A DNA stretch of 48,260 bases from the NCBI GenBank assembly GCA_937911865.1, contig CALDSK010000288.1, positions 1 through 48,260 on the forward strand. Reading direction: 5' to 3'. The notes beneath the pieces are model-generated. The model ran no database searches, was not told the DNA's origin, and worked only from the letters and a program-made list of their open reading frames with translations. A program made the position numbers and the translations under genes. Shown here one piece after another: positions 8,386-17,354 of the stretch (positions are counted from its first letter, which is position 1; the number at the start of each line of letters is the position of its first letter). This stretch comes from an uncultured Synechococcus sp. (GTDB lineage: Bacteria > Cyanobacteriota > Cyanobacteriia > Phormidesmidales > Phormidesmidaceae).

Positions 8386-8403
8386 GGAACATATCTTACG
8401 TTG
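8378..8403. terminator. Short perfect hairpin between convergent genes
   Basis: CAACGTAAG (8378-8386) pairs with CTTACGTTG (8395-8403) around an eight-base loop. It overlaps the GST stop and may end transcripts from both the GST and the convergent pRiA4b-like gene. Confidence 0.5.
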
Positions 8404-8419
8404 TCTTGGTGAGCGTTCC

Positions 8420-9022
8420 CTAGCGCCGCAAAGCGCCGCGATGCGAGGTTGGTATCGAATGCGCTTCTAGCCGAGCAGCCGCAGCTTTTGCATCAAAGAC
8501 ATCGGGGTCGAAGGTGCCGTACTTCTCAATTAGCGTTAAGTAATCAGGATCGTTCGAATCTTCTAGTCGATCGAGAAAGTCGTCGTAGCCCCATACGCCA
8601 CCTGTTCCTTCTGGCGGGCAGGCACCCGCGCCATCTGTACAGGTTAGTAACGCTTGATCCGTTGCAGAATCTTTATCTGGAGTGCTGTTGTCTAGAGCCT
8701 CCGCCTTGATAGCTTCGATAGTAATGCGGTGTAGCCAACCGCTTTCAAAATCGTAGGTGTAGTACAGCGGCTCCTCTTTAGCTAGGGCCTCTGCGGATAG
8801 GGTATCTGCCAACGGCTGCGTGTTGGTGCAGCGCGATCGCAGCTCACCCAAGCCCACATCAAAAGCATACGGATGGATATTCTCCCATCCCATTGCCAGC
8901 TGAATCACCAGATGCAGCTGAGCCAGTGTGATTGACTGGGGCACAATCACCTGCCGCCAAATTTCCGGTTCACTATCAACTAACGAGATTTTTAGCTGAT
9001 AGGCTGCGGGCGCTGAAGGCAT
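8420..9022 (-). CDS. Plasmid pRiA4b ORF-3 family protein
   Basis: This 200-residue protein carries the family hallmarks: YQLKISLVDSEPEIWRQVIVPQSITLAQLHLVIQLAMGWENIHPYAFDVG at the start, YTYDFESGWLHRI in the middle and GACPPEGTGGVWGYDDFLDRL near the end. The family was named from an Agrobacterium plasmid and is related to IS1096 TnpR-like passenger proteins, but is widespread in chromosomes and its activity is unknown. No transposase accompanies it here. ATG at 9022 chosen over a TTG at 9034. Confidence 0.8.
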   Translation of the reverse strand: MPSAPAAYQLKISLVDSEPEIWRQVIVPQSITLAQLHLVIQLAMGWENIHPYAFDVGLGELRSRCTNTQPLADTLSAEALAKEEPLYYTYDFESGWLHRITIEAIKAEALDNSTPDKDSATDQALLTCTDGAGACPPEGTGGVWGYDDFLDRLEDSNDPDYLTLIEKYGTFDPDVFDAKAAAARLEAHSIPTSHRGALRR

Positions 9023-9111
9023 TGATACAGGCAAAATAATGGAGACGTAGGCGGAAAAGAGCGTCAGGAGAAAAGCGTAAGACCTAAATCCTAAGACTTA
9101 AAGCCCAAGGC

Positions 9112-10497
9112 TTAAAGTTCTGCGCCATGCTCATTCAACCAGTCTTCACCCAGCTGAATGGTAATGTCTGACTCTAGGCTACCAGTACTCTCGACGCGCA
9201 CTTCACCAACTCCCAGAAATTGCTGAATAGACTCGGCACTGTTCAAGTCGCCTCGCTGAGCAACGATGCGTGTTTGAGCCAATGGATCGTTCAGGCTGCG
9301 ATCGATAAATACATTGAAATAGCCAGTGTCGTAAAGGCTGTTGACGAGCGATTGCACGGCTACGTCATCATAGGTACTGTCTTGAATAGCAACCCGCAGA
9401 TAGGAGGGATCCGTTTCTTGAGAAATGCTGTACGCACTGCTTAGGCCAAAGTAGTCTTCAGCCATTGCATCAATCCCGGAATAGTCAGGAATCCAGTAGC
9501 TCAGGTCATAGTCGTCGTAATTACTAAAATCACCGGGCAGCATCAGCATCTGCACGTCAGAGCGCTCGGTTTGTGAGCCATAGCCAACGAGGGCTACGAG
9601 TTCTTCAACTGATAGGTTGGTATCGACATGGGATTTGATGACGTTAAGAATTTTAGGGAGGCGAGCGATAGTGGTGGGGTTTAGCGCCTGGTTAGCAAGC
9701 GATCGCATGAACATTTGCTGGCGCTGCACCCGGCCAATATCGCCATTGTCGTCGTAGCGGAACCGCAAAAATTGCAGTGCCTTATCGCCGTCTAACCGCT
9801 GCTCGCCTGCCTTCAGATTGATGTACAGATGCTGAGAGTCGTCTTGATATTTCATGTCTTGAGGCACGTTGACCTCAACGCCACCTAGTGCATCAATCAG
9901 CTTCTCTACGCCCTGTACGTTAATACGCATGTAACGGTCAATCGGCACACCGCCCATCAGCTCGCTCACTGCCTGAGCGCTAACCGCTGGCCCACCCTGT
10001 CGGTTTGCCTCATTAATCTTAGTGACTAAACCATCGACGTTTGTGCGGGTATCCCGTGGAATAGAAAGTACCGACACTTTTTCTTCACGCGGGTCAAAGC
10101 GTAGTAGCAGCATCGTATCTGACAGGCCATCGAAGGAATTGACCAGCGCGTCGTATCCGTCTTCATACAGCGCGTCGTAGTCGTCGATGTCTGAGCTAGT
10201 TACTTTGATGCCGAGCAGCAAAATATTGACGGGCCGCGTCAGGTTAGGTAGCTGTAGGCTATTGGCTGTCGCAATTGGTTCATCCTGCGTGAACACAGCA
10301 GCTTCTTCTGCCGACAGCTCGCTGTGCTGTAGGGGCGTCGTCCCCAGTGACACCGCTAGTAGTGCGCCTGCGGCCATCGAAACGCTGGTCACGCCACCGA
10401 GCAAAACACTAATGCCTACCCATCTGGGCAGACGAAACTTTTTCTTAGGTGCTGGATAAGCGTAAGTGGGACGCTGGTTTCTAGATGGGGGACGCAT
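9112..10497 (-). CDS. LytR-CpsA-Psr (LCP) family glycopolymer transferase
   Basis: This 461-residue protein has a short basic cytoplasmic N-terminus, one membrane helix (about 26-49) and an extracytoplasmic LCP domain with FDGLSDTMLLLRFDP, VLSIPRDTR, KINEANRQGG and RFRYDDNGDIGRVQRQQMFMRSL. These include the Arg and Asp residues that bind polyprenyl-diphosphate lipids and metal. A C-terminal LytR_C-like domain (LRVAIQDSTYDDVAVQSLVNSLYDTGYF) follows. LCP enzymes attach glycopolymers to peptidoglycan; in cyanobacteria the polymer is usually unknown. ATG at 10497 is preferred to a GTG at 10506. Confidence 0.9.
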   Translation of the reverse strand: MRPPSRNQRPTYAYPAPKKKFRLPRWVGISVLLGGVTSVSMAAGALLAVSLGTTPLQHSELSAEEAAVFTQDEPIATANSLQLPNLTRPVNILLLGIKVTSSDIDDYDALYEDGYDALVNSFDGLSDTMLLLRFDPREEKVSVLSIPRDTRTNVDGLVTKINEANRQGGPAVSAQAVSELMGGVPIDRYMRINVQGVEKLIDALGGVEVNVPQDMKYQDDSQHLYINLKAGEQRLDGDKALQFLRFRYDDNGDIGRVQRQQMFMRSLANQALNPTTIARLPKILNVIKSHVDTNLSVEELVALVGYGSQTERSDVQMLMLPGDFSNYDDYDLSYWIPDYSGIDAMAEDYFGLSSAYSISQETDPSYLRVAIQDSTYDDVAVQSLVNSLYDTGYFNVFIDRSLNDPLAQTRIVAQRGDLNSAESIQQFLGVGEVRVESTGSLESDITIQLGEDWLNEHGAEL

Positions 10498-10837
10498 GGA
10501 TGACACGAATAAACCTCTGAAGTGTGGGCGGCGTGCAAAAAGTATGATGGGCGCGGTAGGAAGTGACGAAAAGAGTCCAATCAGCAGCGCTGAGTTTAGC
10601 CGCAGGCTGTCGGTTCGATGGGTGATCCACTTAGCAGACGTGGCAAACGTCTAAGATGCATCGGGCGCAATCGCTTCTGCCGCCCACAGGCAAAAGCAGA
10701 GATAATATGCATCAAGATTGTTTTAACAGATGTTTGCGGCATTTTTTATAAAGAATGTGGCAGCTGACGAATATTTTTAGATTGGCCCTGCTGGTAAATC
10801 GGCAGATGAATTGCCGGATAAATTACCAGTGCCAAAG
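10498..10837. other. Intergenic region upstream of the LCP gene
   Basis: A nested inverted repeat lies at 10791-10829: outer CTGGTAA/TTACCAG and inner CGGCA/TGCCG. It sits just past the stop of the minus-strand gene at 10838 and could be a terminator, although no T-tract follows. I see no gene in the remainder. Confidence 0.4.
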
Positions 10838-11284
10838 CTATGGCAGGCGACGCCCCAGCTGACTGACCCCGGGCAAGCGAATAGAACGGTCGGTGGCTAC
10901 GCGATACATTAATCCTAGGCTGAGTACAAAATAGCCTGAGCCTATAAAGCTGCTGGCCAGTAGCAGCCGAAGACTCGCTACCTGAGAGGCTTGAGTGCTA
11001 GCAGCACCACCAAGTAGGGCGATCGCACTCACACAACCCAAGCCCAAAATTACCGATAGCCGACTTGCCGCTAGCCGCTGATAGGTGTCCTTAGACGTAT
11101 CTTCAAGCTTAGTCGCTCGTTTTCCGCTCGGTTCTGCGCCGTCTGGTTCTGCACCGTCTGATTCTCCACCGTTTGACTCTTCACCGTTTGACTCTTCATA
11201 GAGTGTCCATAAAGAGAGCACTGTGCCAAACACCGGCACGAGATGGAGGTAAGTACGCAGCTTTGTTAAAGACGGAGAAGCCAT
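10838..11284 (-). CDS. Small membrane protein of unknown function with acidic repeat insert
   Basis: The predicted protein has 148 residues. It starts with a conserved-looking hydrophobic stretch LRTYLHLVPVFGTVLSLWTLY, then an acidic Gly/Ser/Glu insert of five-residue repeats (EESNG, EESNG, GESDG, AEPDG), a polar region with DTYQRLAASRLSVILG, and two further membrane helices. The repeat insert is encoded by a 15-bp tandem array and looks like a recent expansion in a loop. Function is unknown. Confidence 0.65.
   Translation of the reverse strand: MASPSLTKLRTYLHLVPVFGTVLSLWTLYEESNGEESNGGESDGAEPDGAEPSGKRATKLEDTSKDTYQRLAASRLSVILGLGCVSAIALLGGAASTQASQVASLRLLLASSFIGSGYFVLSLGLMYRVATDRSIRLPGVSQLGRRLP
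11137..11196. repeat. 15-bp coding tandem repeat, about 4 copies
   Basis: Two perfect copies of CACCGTTTGACTCTT (11167-11181, 11182-11196) follow two diverged copies at 11137-11166. The array encodes pentapeptide repeats on the minus strand and preserves the frame. Confidence 0.85.
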
Positions 11285-11501
11285 AGGTTTATCTTGTGCG
11301 AGGCGCTTTTGGGATAAGCCCTACTCTCGTTGGCCGACGTATCAAAAAATGTCGGTACTGTAGAGGAGTGCCCTCATAAATCCCAAAACAAAGCGCGAAA
11401 TAACAGATTTTTTACCAGCCTCTCGTTTCTAGAATGGGCTTATAGTTCTATCTCCAGCAAGAAAATTCTTGCGCTAAAAAGCTGTTTTTGTGAGCAAGAG
11501 G

Positions 11502-12326
11502 ATGAATATCGAAAGTTTTAGTGAGCTATTGGTAGCAGCACAGCCCATTGTTTTATCTTTTGTCAGCAGGCTTGCGATCGCAATCATTATATTTTTTGTG
11601 GGCCGGGTGATTGCGCGTTTTGCTAAACGCGTTGTCAAAAAAATTATGACCAGGGCACGAATCGATCCAACGCTGACCGTATTTGCCACCAACATACTGT
11701 TTTACGCCATCATGTCGTTTGTCGTGCTCGCGGTGCTCGGTCAAGTCGGCATAGAAACCACCTCTCTGGTTGCCGCCATTGGTGCTGCGGGCCTAGCGAT
11801 TGGACTCGCGCTGCAGGGCTCTCTTACCAATTTTGCAGCGGGTATCATTATCATTATCTTTCGTCCCTTTCAGGTCGGCGACTGGGTAGAAGCCGATGGC
11901 TACTCTGGCTACATTCTTGAAATTGAGCTGTTGATGACCACGCTCAAAACGCTTGATAACCGCACTGTTGTCATTCCTAACGGCAAACTGACAGAAGGCG
12001 ACCTGGTTAACTACTCTACGCAGGGCACGCTGCGCTTAGATTTGGTAATTGGCGTTGACTATTCTACGGATATTGACCGGGTTAAAGCCATCTTTATGGA
12101 CGTGATGACTGCGAATAGCCGCGTACTAGAGCACCCTACGCCGACCGTTGGACTGTTGGAGATGGCCGATAGCAGCCTAAACTTTGCCGTGCGCCCCTGG
12201 GTAAAACCTAAAGATTACCTGCCGCTAAGCCTGTCTTTGCAAGAGGAGATCAAAAAGCGCTTGGACCAAGAAGGTATTAATATTCCTTTCCCTCAGCGCG
12301 ATATTCATATGATTTCAGCGAACTAG
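11502..12326 (+). CDS. mscS: Small-conductance mechanosensitive channel, MscS family
   Basis: The 274-residue protein is close in length to E. coli MscS (286). Three membrane helices are visible. The pore-lining third helix (about 90-118) is Gly/Ala-rich: AAIGAAGLAIGLALQGSLTNFAAGIIIIIF. It is followed by RPFQVGDWVEADGYSGYILEIELLMTTLKTLDNRTVVIPNGKL, the hallmark beta-domain entry, and the C-terminal alpha/beta cage. It opens on membrane tension to release osmolytes. ATG at 11502 is preferred; a GTG 12 bases upstream is possible. Confidence 0.93.
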   Translation: MNIESFSELLVAAQPIVLSFVSRLAIAIIIFFVGRVIARFAKRVVKKIMTRARIDPTLTVFATNILFYAIMSFVVLAVLGQVGIETTSLVAAIGAAGLAIGLALQGSLTNFAAGIIIIIFRPFQVGDWVEADGYSGYILEIELLMTTLKTLDNRTVVIPNGKLTEGDLVNYSTQGTLRLDLVIGVDYSTDIDRVKAIFMDVMTANSRVLEHPTPTVGLLEMADSSLNFAVRPWVKPKDYLPLSLSLQEEIKKRLDQEGINIPFPQRDIHMISAN

Positions 12327-12383
12327 CCAGCTTGAAACTTGCAAGCATGACAGAGGCTATCGTCTGGCTGGCCCAGCTAGTCG

Positions 12384-12402
12384 TAGGGCATCGTTCGCCC
12401 TA
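12384..12402. terminator. Short hairpin between mscS and acnB
   Basis: TAGGGC (12384-12389) pairs with GCCCTA (12397-12402) around a seven-base loop, 58 nt after mscS. The T-rich tail is weak (TAGTTCTG). Confidence 0.35.
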
Positions 12403-12508
12403 GTTCTGTGAAAACGGATACTTAAGGATTACTTAAATTCGATAGACTAGAATACTGAGGATCTGCCTGTAAATAGATCTTTTCCGTTTCCTAGAGAGTG
12501 AGTCCTAA

Positions 12509-15106
12509 ATGCTTGAGTCTTATCGCAAACATGTAGAACAGCGTGCTGCTTTGAACGTGCCTCCGTTACCACTGGATGCTGAGCAGACGGCTGCACTGTG
12601 TGATTTGCTCAAGCGCCCGCCGGCTGGAGAAGAAGACTTTTTGATGACGCTGCTGTGCGATCGCATTCCCCCCGGCGTAGATCCTGCTAGCTATGTAAAG
12701 GCGTCTTTTTTGACTGCGATCGCTAAAGGCGAAACCAGCAGCCCGCTCATCTCACCCAAAAAAGCTGTAGAACTACTCGTCACCATGCTTGGTGGCTACA
12801 ACGTTGCCTCCCTGATTGAGCTGTTGAAAGATGACCGTGACGAAATTGCCCAGCTCGCCGCAGACGCGCTGAAGAAAACCCTCCTTATATATGACGCGTT
12901 CAATGACGTCATCAAACTTTCCGAAACCAACCGCTACGCCCAGCAAGTCGTAGACGCATGGGCCGCAGCCGAATGGTTTACGAGCAAACCTGAAGTCCCT
13001 GATACCATTACTGTCACCGTCTTCAACGTCCCTGGCGAAACCAATACCGACGATCTATCGCCTGCACCTCACGCCACCACCCGGCCTGACATTCCGCTTC
13101 ACGCCCAGGTGATGCTGGAGTCAAAAATGGAAAATCCCTTAGAAACCTTAGCCGGTCTTAAAAAGAAAGGTCACACCATTGCCTACGTTGGCGACGTGGT
13201 CGGTACTGGCTCCTCTCGCATATCTGCCATGAACTCCGTCATTTGGCTCATTGGCGCAGACATTCCCTTCGTTCCGAACAAGCGAACCGGCGGCTTCATT
13301 CTCGGCAACAAAATCGCCCCCATCTTTTTTAACACCGCTGAAGACTCTGGTGCCCTCCCCATTGAATGCGACGTTAGCCAAATGAAAACCGGCGACGTCA
13401 TCACCATTCATCCCTACAAAGGTGAGATTACCAATGAGGCAGGCGAGGTCATATCCACCTTTAGCCTTACCCCTGAAACCATTCTCGATGAAGTTCGCGC
13501 AGGCGGTCGCATTCCTTTAATCATCGGTCGTGCCCTCACGGACAAAACCCGCGCCGCCCTTGGACTAGACCCTTCAGACGTCTTTGTCCGCCCGTCTGCT
13601 CCCACCGATACCGGCAAAGGCTTCACCCTCGCCCAAAAAATGGTCGGCAAAGCCTGCGGTCTTCCCGGCGTCCGCCCCGGCACCTCCTGCGAGCCCCTGA
13701 TGACTACCGTCGGCTCCCAAGACACCACCGGCCCCATGACCCGCGACGAGATGAAGGAGCTGGCCTGCCTCGGCTTTAGCGCCGGCCTTGTGCTCCAAAC
13801 CTTCTGCCATACCGCCGCCTACCCCAAACCCGTAGATGTCGAAACCCACTCCACACTGCCCGATTTCTTTGCCTCCCGTGGCGGCGTTGCTCTAGAACCC
13901 GGCGACGGCATCATCCACTCCTGGCTAAACAGAATGTTGTTGCCAGACACCGTTGGCACAGGCGGCGACTCTCACACTCGTTTCCCCTTGGGCATCTCTT
14001 TCCCGGCAGGATCTGGACTTGTTGCCTTCGCAGCAGCTATCGGTGCAATGCCTCTAGACATGCCAGAATCTGTTCTCGTTCGATTCAAAGGGGAGCTTCA
14101 GCCCGGTATTACTCTGCGTGATGTGGTCAACGCCATTCCTTTAGAAGCGATCAAGAGAGGTCTTCTCACCGTAGCAAAAGAGAATAAAAAGAACGTATTC
14201 TCAGGCCGCATCATGGAAATAGAAGGCTTGCCCGATTTAAAACTAGAACAGGCCTTTGAACTTACCGATGCTTCGGCAGAGCGCTCCTGTGGTGGCTGTA
14301 CCATCAAACTCAGCGAAGAGACCACCGCAGAGTATCTGCGCTCTAACGTCGCTCTGATGAAGAATATGATTGCCCGTGGCTATCACGATGAGCGCACCCT
14401 AGCCCGCCGCATTGCCGACATGGAGAAATGGCTAGAGAATCCGACCCTCATGAGTGCGGATGAAGATGCTGAATATGCAGAAGTTATTGAAATTGACCTC
14501 AATGAACTGAAAGAGCCCATCGTCGCGGCTCCTAATGACCCTGACAATGTGAAAACGCTCTCTGATGTTGTTGGCGACAAGATCGACGAAGTCTTCATCG
14601 GCTCTTGTATGACCAACATTGGTCACTACCGTGCTGCTGCGAAGGTGCTAGAAGACGAAGGGACTGTAAAAGGCCGACTGTGGATTTGTCCGCCGACGCG
14701 GATGGACGAAAAGCAGCTTAGAGAAGAGGGCTACTACGGTACATTCGCCGCCTCAGGCGCTCGCACTGAGATGCCGGGTTGCTCGCTGTGTATGGGTAAT
14801 CAAGCTCGCGTGGAAGACAATGCAACCGTGTTCTCTACCTCTACTCGCAACTTCAACAACAGAATGGGTAAAGGTGCTCAGGTATATCTAGGTTCGGCAG
14901 AACTCGCCGCTGCTTGTGCTCTGCTTGGCAAGATTCCGGATATGAATCAATACTTAGAAGTGGTCGCCAGCAAAATTGAACCGTTTGAAAGTGAGGTCTA
15001 TCGCTATCTCAACTTCAATGAAATCAAAGGCTTTGAAGATGAGGGGCGGGTTTTACCCAAAGAAGAGGAAGAGAAGATTGAAAAGGAAGCAGTAGCAGCA
15101 AGTTGA
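12509..15106 (+). CDS. acnB: Aconitate hydratase B / 2-methylisocitrate dehydratase
   Basis: This TCA-cycle enzyme interconverts citrate and isocitrate through a [4Fe-4S] cluster. At 865 residues it has the usual AcnB length and order: N-terminal HEAT-like domain, swivel domain (with FNVPGETNTDDLSPAPHATTRPDIPLHAQVM), then catalytic domains. Cluster cysteines are visible in IGSCMTNIGHYRAAAK and in EMPGCSLCMGNQ. It stands alone between mscS and a convergent ABC-F gene. A GAGAG sequence precedes the ATG. The stretch around 13000-13960 is richer in C-ending codons than the 3' third. Confidence 0.97.
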   Translation: MLESYRKHVEQRAALNVPPLPLDAEQTAALCDLLKRPPAGEEDFLMTLLCDRIPPGVDPASYVKASFLTAIAKGETSSPLISPKKAVELLVTMLGGYNVASLIELLKDDRDEIAQLAADALKKTLLIYDAFNDVIKLSETNRYAQQVVDAWAAAEWFTSKPEVPDTITVTVFNVPGETNTDDLSPAPHATTRPDIPLHAQVMLESKMENPLETLAGLKKKGHTIAYVGDVVGTGSSRISAMNSVIWLIGADIPFVPNKRTGGFILGNKIAPIFFNTAEDSGALPIECDVSQMKTGDVITIHPYKGEITNEAGEVISTFSLTPETILDEVRAGGRIPLIIGRALTDKTRAALGLDPSDVFVRPSAPTDTGKGFTLAQKMVGKACGLPGVRPGTSCEPLMTTVGSQDTTGPMTRDEMKELACLGFSAGLVLQTFCHTAAYPKPVDVETHSTLPDFFASRGGVALEPGDGIIHSWLNRMLLPDTVGTGGDSHTRFPLGISFPAGSGLVAFAAAIGAMPLDMPESVLVRFKGELQPGITLRDVVNAIPLEAIKRGLLTVAKENKKNVFSGRIMEIEGLPDLKLEQAFELTDASAERSCGGCTIKLSEETTAEYLRSNVALMKNMIARGYHDERTLARRIADMEKWLENPTLMSADEDAEYAEVIEIDLNELKEPIVAAPNDPDNVKTLSDVVGDKIDEVFIGSCMTNIGHYRAAAKVLEDEGTVKGRLWICPPTRMDEKQLREEGYYGTFAASGARTEMPGCSLCMGNQARVEDNATVFSTSTRNFNNRMGKGAQVYLGSAELAAACALLGKIPDMNQYLEVVASKIEPFESEVYRYLNFNEIKGFEDEGRVLPKEEEEKIEKEAVAAS

Positions 15107-15194
15107 GGTGAGCTGAGTCAATTGAAAGGTGGTGGACAAACAGCGTGTTATTTTGCCAAAATCGAAAGTCTGAACCTTTTTATAGACTGTTAGC

Positions 15195-16781
15195 TCATCT
15201 TTGCACCTCTGCTAGGTAGTCCATTTCCTTCAGCTCACCATCTGTCAGTCTAAACGACTTCCTAATATCAATCCGACTCACAAAGTCTAGATCGTGAGAG
15301 ACAACACATAGTGCACCCTTATAATGATTGAGCGCATCGACCATTTGATCGACTGTTGCAAGATCTAGGTTGTTGGTCGGTTCGTCTAAAACGAGTAGGT
15401 CTAGCTCGGAGATGGTGATGAGCGCGATCGCACATCTAGCCAATTCTCCACCGCTCAGTACGGCTGCTAATTTATGAACATCGTCATTAAAGAACAGAAA
15501 ATGACCTAGCTGCTGTCGCAATAGCTGATAGTTAAGTGATGGGTTCGCCCTGTGCATGTTTTCTAGAATGCTGAGCGAGCGATCTACCAGTGCATACTGT
15601 TGATCTAAATACACTGTTTTCATCTTTGCAATCTGTTGCTCACCATTCCTTAAATCAACAGAACTATCCGCGATGCCCAAAATTGCCTTGATCAGGCTAG
15701 ATTTACCAGAGCCGTTAGGACCAGCGATCACAATCCGCTCCCCACTGCCAATTTGCAAACTCACATCCGTCAACAGCTGACGCCCTCCTACCAACAGAGC
15801 TGCGCCTTGAATATTAACCAAATTTCGCTGCTTTTTACTCTTTACCGTGAGCTGAATGCTAGTGGCTTTGTGCGATCGCACCTTAGTCTCTGCCACCTTC
15901 TTTTCTGCCGCTAGTACCGCCGCATCGTGCTTCAGCTTCTCAGCACCAGCTACGTTCTGGGCTCCTCTTTTTAACCCACCTGCAACAATGCGAGGAAGGC
16001 CACCATTCAAAGACTTTTGGCGGCCCTGACGACGCGACTGGGCAGCTCTTTTTTGTTCCATTTGAGCGCTGGCCTTTGTTCGCTTGAGTTCTTTTCGGGC
16101 GGTTTCATGCGATCGCCTTGCCGCCTCTTGCTCTCTTTCTGTTTGTTCCCGATACAGCGAATAATTTCCACCATATACCCGTAGACCTGATGCCGTCAGC
16201 GCCCAGGTTGTATTCACAACCTTGTCTAAAAAGAACGGCTTGTGGGATACCACCACGAGCGCACCTTTGAACTGGAAGAGTGCCTGACACAGCTGCTCTA
16301 AAGCGACGTAGTCGAGGTGGTTAGTTGGCTCATCTAGCAATAAAACATCTGGCGATCGCCACAGGGCAATGGCTAGAAAAAGCTGCATTAGTTCACCCCC
16401 ACTTAAAGACTCCATAGCAGTAGATAAATCCAACACTGTGTCGAAAGTAGTTTTCAGTACGTGTTCTATCTCCCACCAGGAGTCGGCAGTCGCACTCAAA
16501 AAATCCAGCACCGACTGTGGCCGAATAGTGGGTGCTAGTAAGCTCAGCTGAGGTACGTAAACAGTTGAAGCTGAGCTAGATACGCTGCCAGAAGTGGGAG
16601 GCAGCTGTCGCGCTAATAGCCGAAGCAGTGTGGATTTTCCGATACCGTTTTTGCCGACAAGTGCAATGCGATCGCCCGAAAACAAACTTGCTGAAACGGC
16701 CTTAAACAAGACTCTTTCAGACGCTACTGAATAGCACAGATTATTGAAAACCAAATAGGGCTGACTAGTAGATTGAGTCAT
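15195..16781 (-). CDS. ABC-F family ATPase
   Basis: This 528-residue soluble protein has two ABC domains and no membrane segment. Walker A motifs are GKNGIGKST (about 43-51) and GPNGSGKSS. Walker B motifs are VLLLDEPTNHLD and LLVLDEPTNNLD, and both LSGGE signatures are present. The linker is long, basic and coiled (RRQGRQKSLNGGLPRIVAGGLKR), a variant seen in a distinct ABC-F subgroup rather than in EttA or Uup. ABC-F proteins act on ribosomes as translation factors or in antibiotic protection; which applies here is unknown. The start is fixed by AGGAGG seven bases before the ATG at 16781, one of the best ribosome sites in the window. Confidence 0.88.
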   Translation of the reverse strand: MTQSTSQPYLVFNNLCYSVASERVLFKAVSASLFSGDRIALVGKNGIGKSTLLRLLARQLPPTSGSVSSSASTVYVPQLSLLAPTIRPQSVLDFLSATADSWWEIEHVLKTTFDTVLDLSTAMESLSGGELMQLFLAIALWRSPDVLLLDEPTNHLDYVALEQLCQALFQFKGALVVVSHKPFFLDKVVNTTWALTASGLRVYGGNYSLYREQTEREQEAARRSHETARKELKRTKASAQMEQKRAAQSRRQGRQKSLNGGLPRIVAGGLKRGAQNVAGAEKLKHDAAVLAAEKKVAETKVRSHKATSIQLTVKSKKQRNLVNIQGAALLVGGRQLLTDVSLQIGSGERIVIAGPNGSGKSSLIKAILGIADSSVDLRNGEQQIAKMKTVYLDQQYALVDRSLSILENMHRANPSLNYQLLRQQLGHFLFFNDDVHKLAAVLSGGELARCAIALITISELDLLVLDEPTNNLDLATVDQMVDALNHYKGALCVVSHDLDFVSRIDIRKSFRLTDGELKEMDYLAEVQR

Positions 16782-16912
16782 AAGACACCTCCTGCGCGAA
16801 GGACTCAAAACTGCGCTGTATCTGCTGAAACACACAGCATCCTGAAGAAACCCGTGCGAATTCAGCGTAGAAAAGCGCAGAAATATTAGATAGAATTAGG
16901 AAAAGCTGATAG

Positions 16913-17191
16913 TTAAACGTTCAGTAGGCGTCTACGACTAGATGAGTCGGACGGCTTACAAGAAATATTCACCACAAGTATCGGTAGTGGGAAGATATTT
17001 TTAGTGTCTACTGTCGTCAGTGAAACTACTTCATTTTCTTGGAGAAAGGAATAGTAGGCCCAGGGTTTATGAGGACCGCTTTCATCAAGATAGCTTAATC
17101 CTTTCGAAAACGTCCAGTCTTCATCTTGCCAGACTTCATTGTGCGAATTAGCCACAGCAAAAGGAGCCAAAGCCAAGGGAGCCAAAGCCAA
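16913..17191 (-). CDS. Doubtful short ORF, possible gene remnant
   Basis: A 92-codon frame has only TTG start codons and an in-frame TGA just upstream. Its start, LALAPLALAPFAVANSHNEVW, is created by a 15-bp tandem duplication and resembles a signal peptide by chance or design. The rest is ordinary-looking but unrecognised (DEDWTFSKGLSYLDESGPHKPWAYYSFLQ). It may be a decayed or chance ORF. Confidence 0.2.
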   Translation of the reverse strand: MALAPLALAPFAVANSHNEVWQDEDWTFSKGLSYLDESGPHKPWAYYSFLQENEVVSLTTVDTKNIFPLPILVVNISCKPSDSSSRRRLLNV

Positions 17192-17192
17192 G
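17163..17192. repeat. 15-bp tandem duplication
   Basis: GGAGCCAAAGCCAAG occurs perfectly at 17163-17177 and 17178-17192. Confidence 0.9.
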
Positions 17193-17354
17193 GGTCAGCC
17201 TCCGTGGCAGAACAAAGGTCTTATCGACTGATAAATTGCTAATTCTGCACACCGGGCTAGATCAATGGGCCGCTGCCTTGCTTAAAAACGCCTTCTTCTC
17301 TCTTTTTCGCTAGGCCTACTGCTAAGTTCCTTTTTACGTCAGGACGCTCTTGCC

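Larger units (their letters stand above)
16782..17354. other. Intergenic region between divergent ABC-F and dikinase-like genes
   Basis: It contains a doubtful minus-strand ORF (16913-17191) and a perfect 15-bp duplication at 17163-17192. Both flanking genes read outward, so promoters for both must lie here, but I cannot place convincing hexamers. Confidence 0.4.

Noticed and set aside
8420..9022. Active mobile element based on the pRiA4b ORF-3-like gene
   Set aside because: No transposase, terminal inverted repeats or target duplication is visible, and the family is common in chromosomes.
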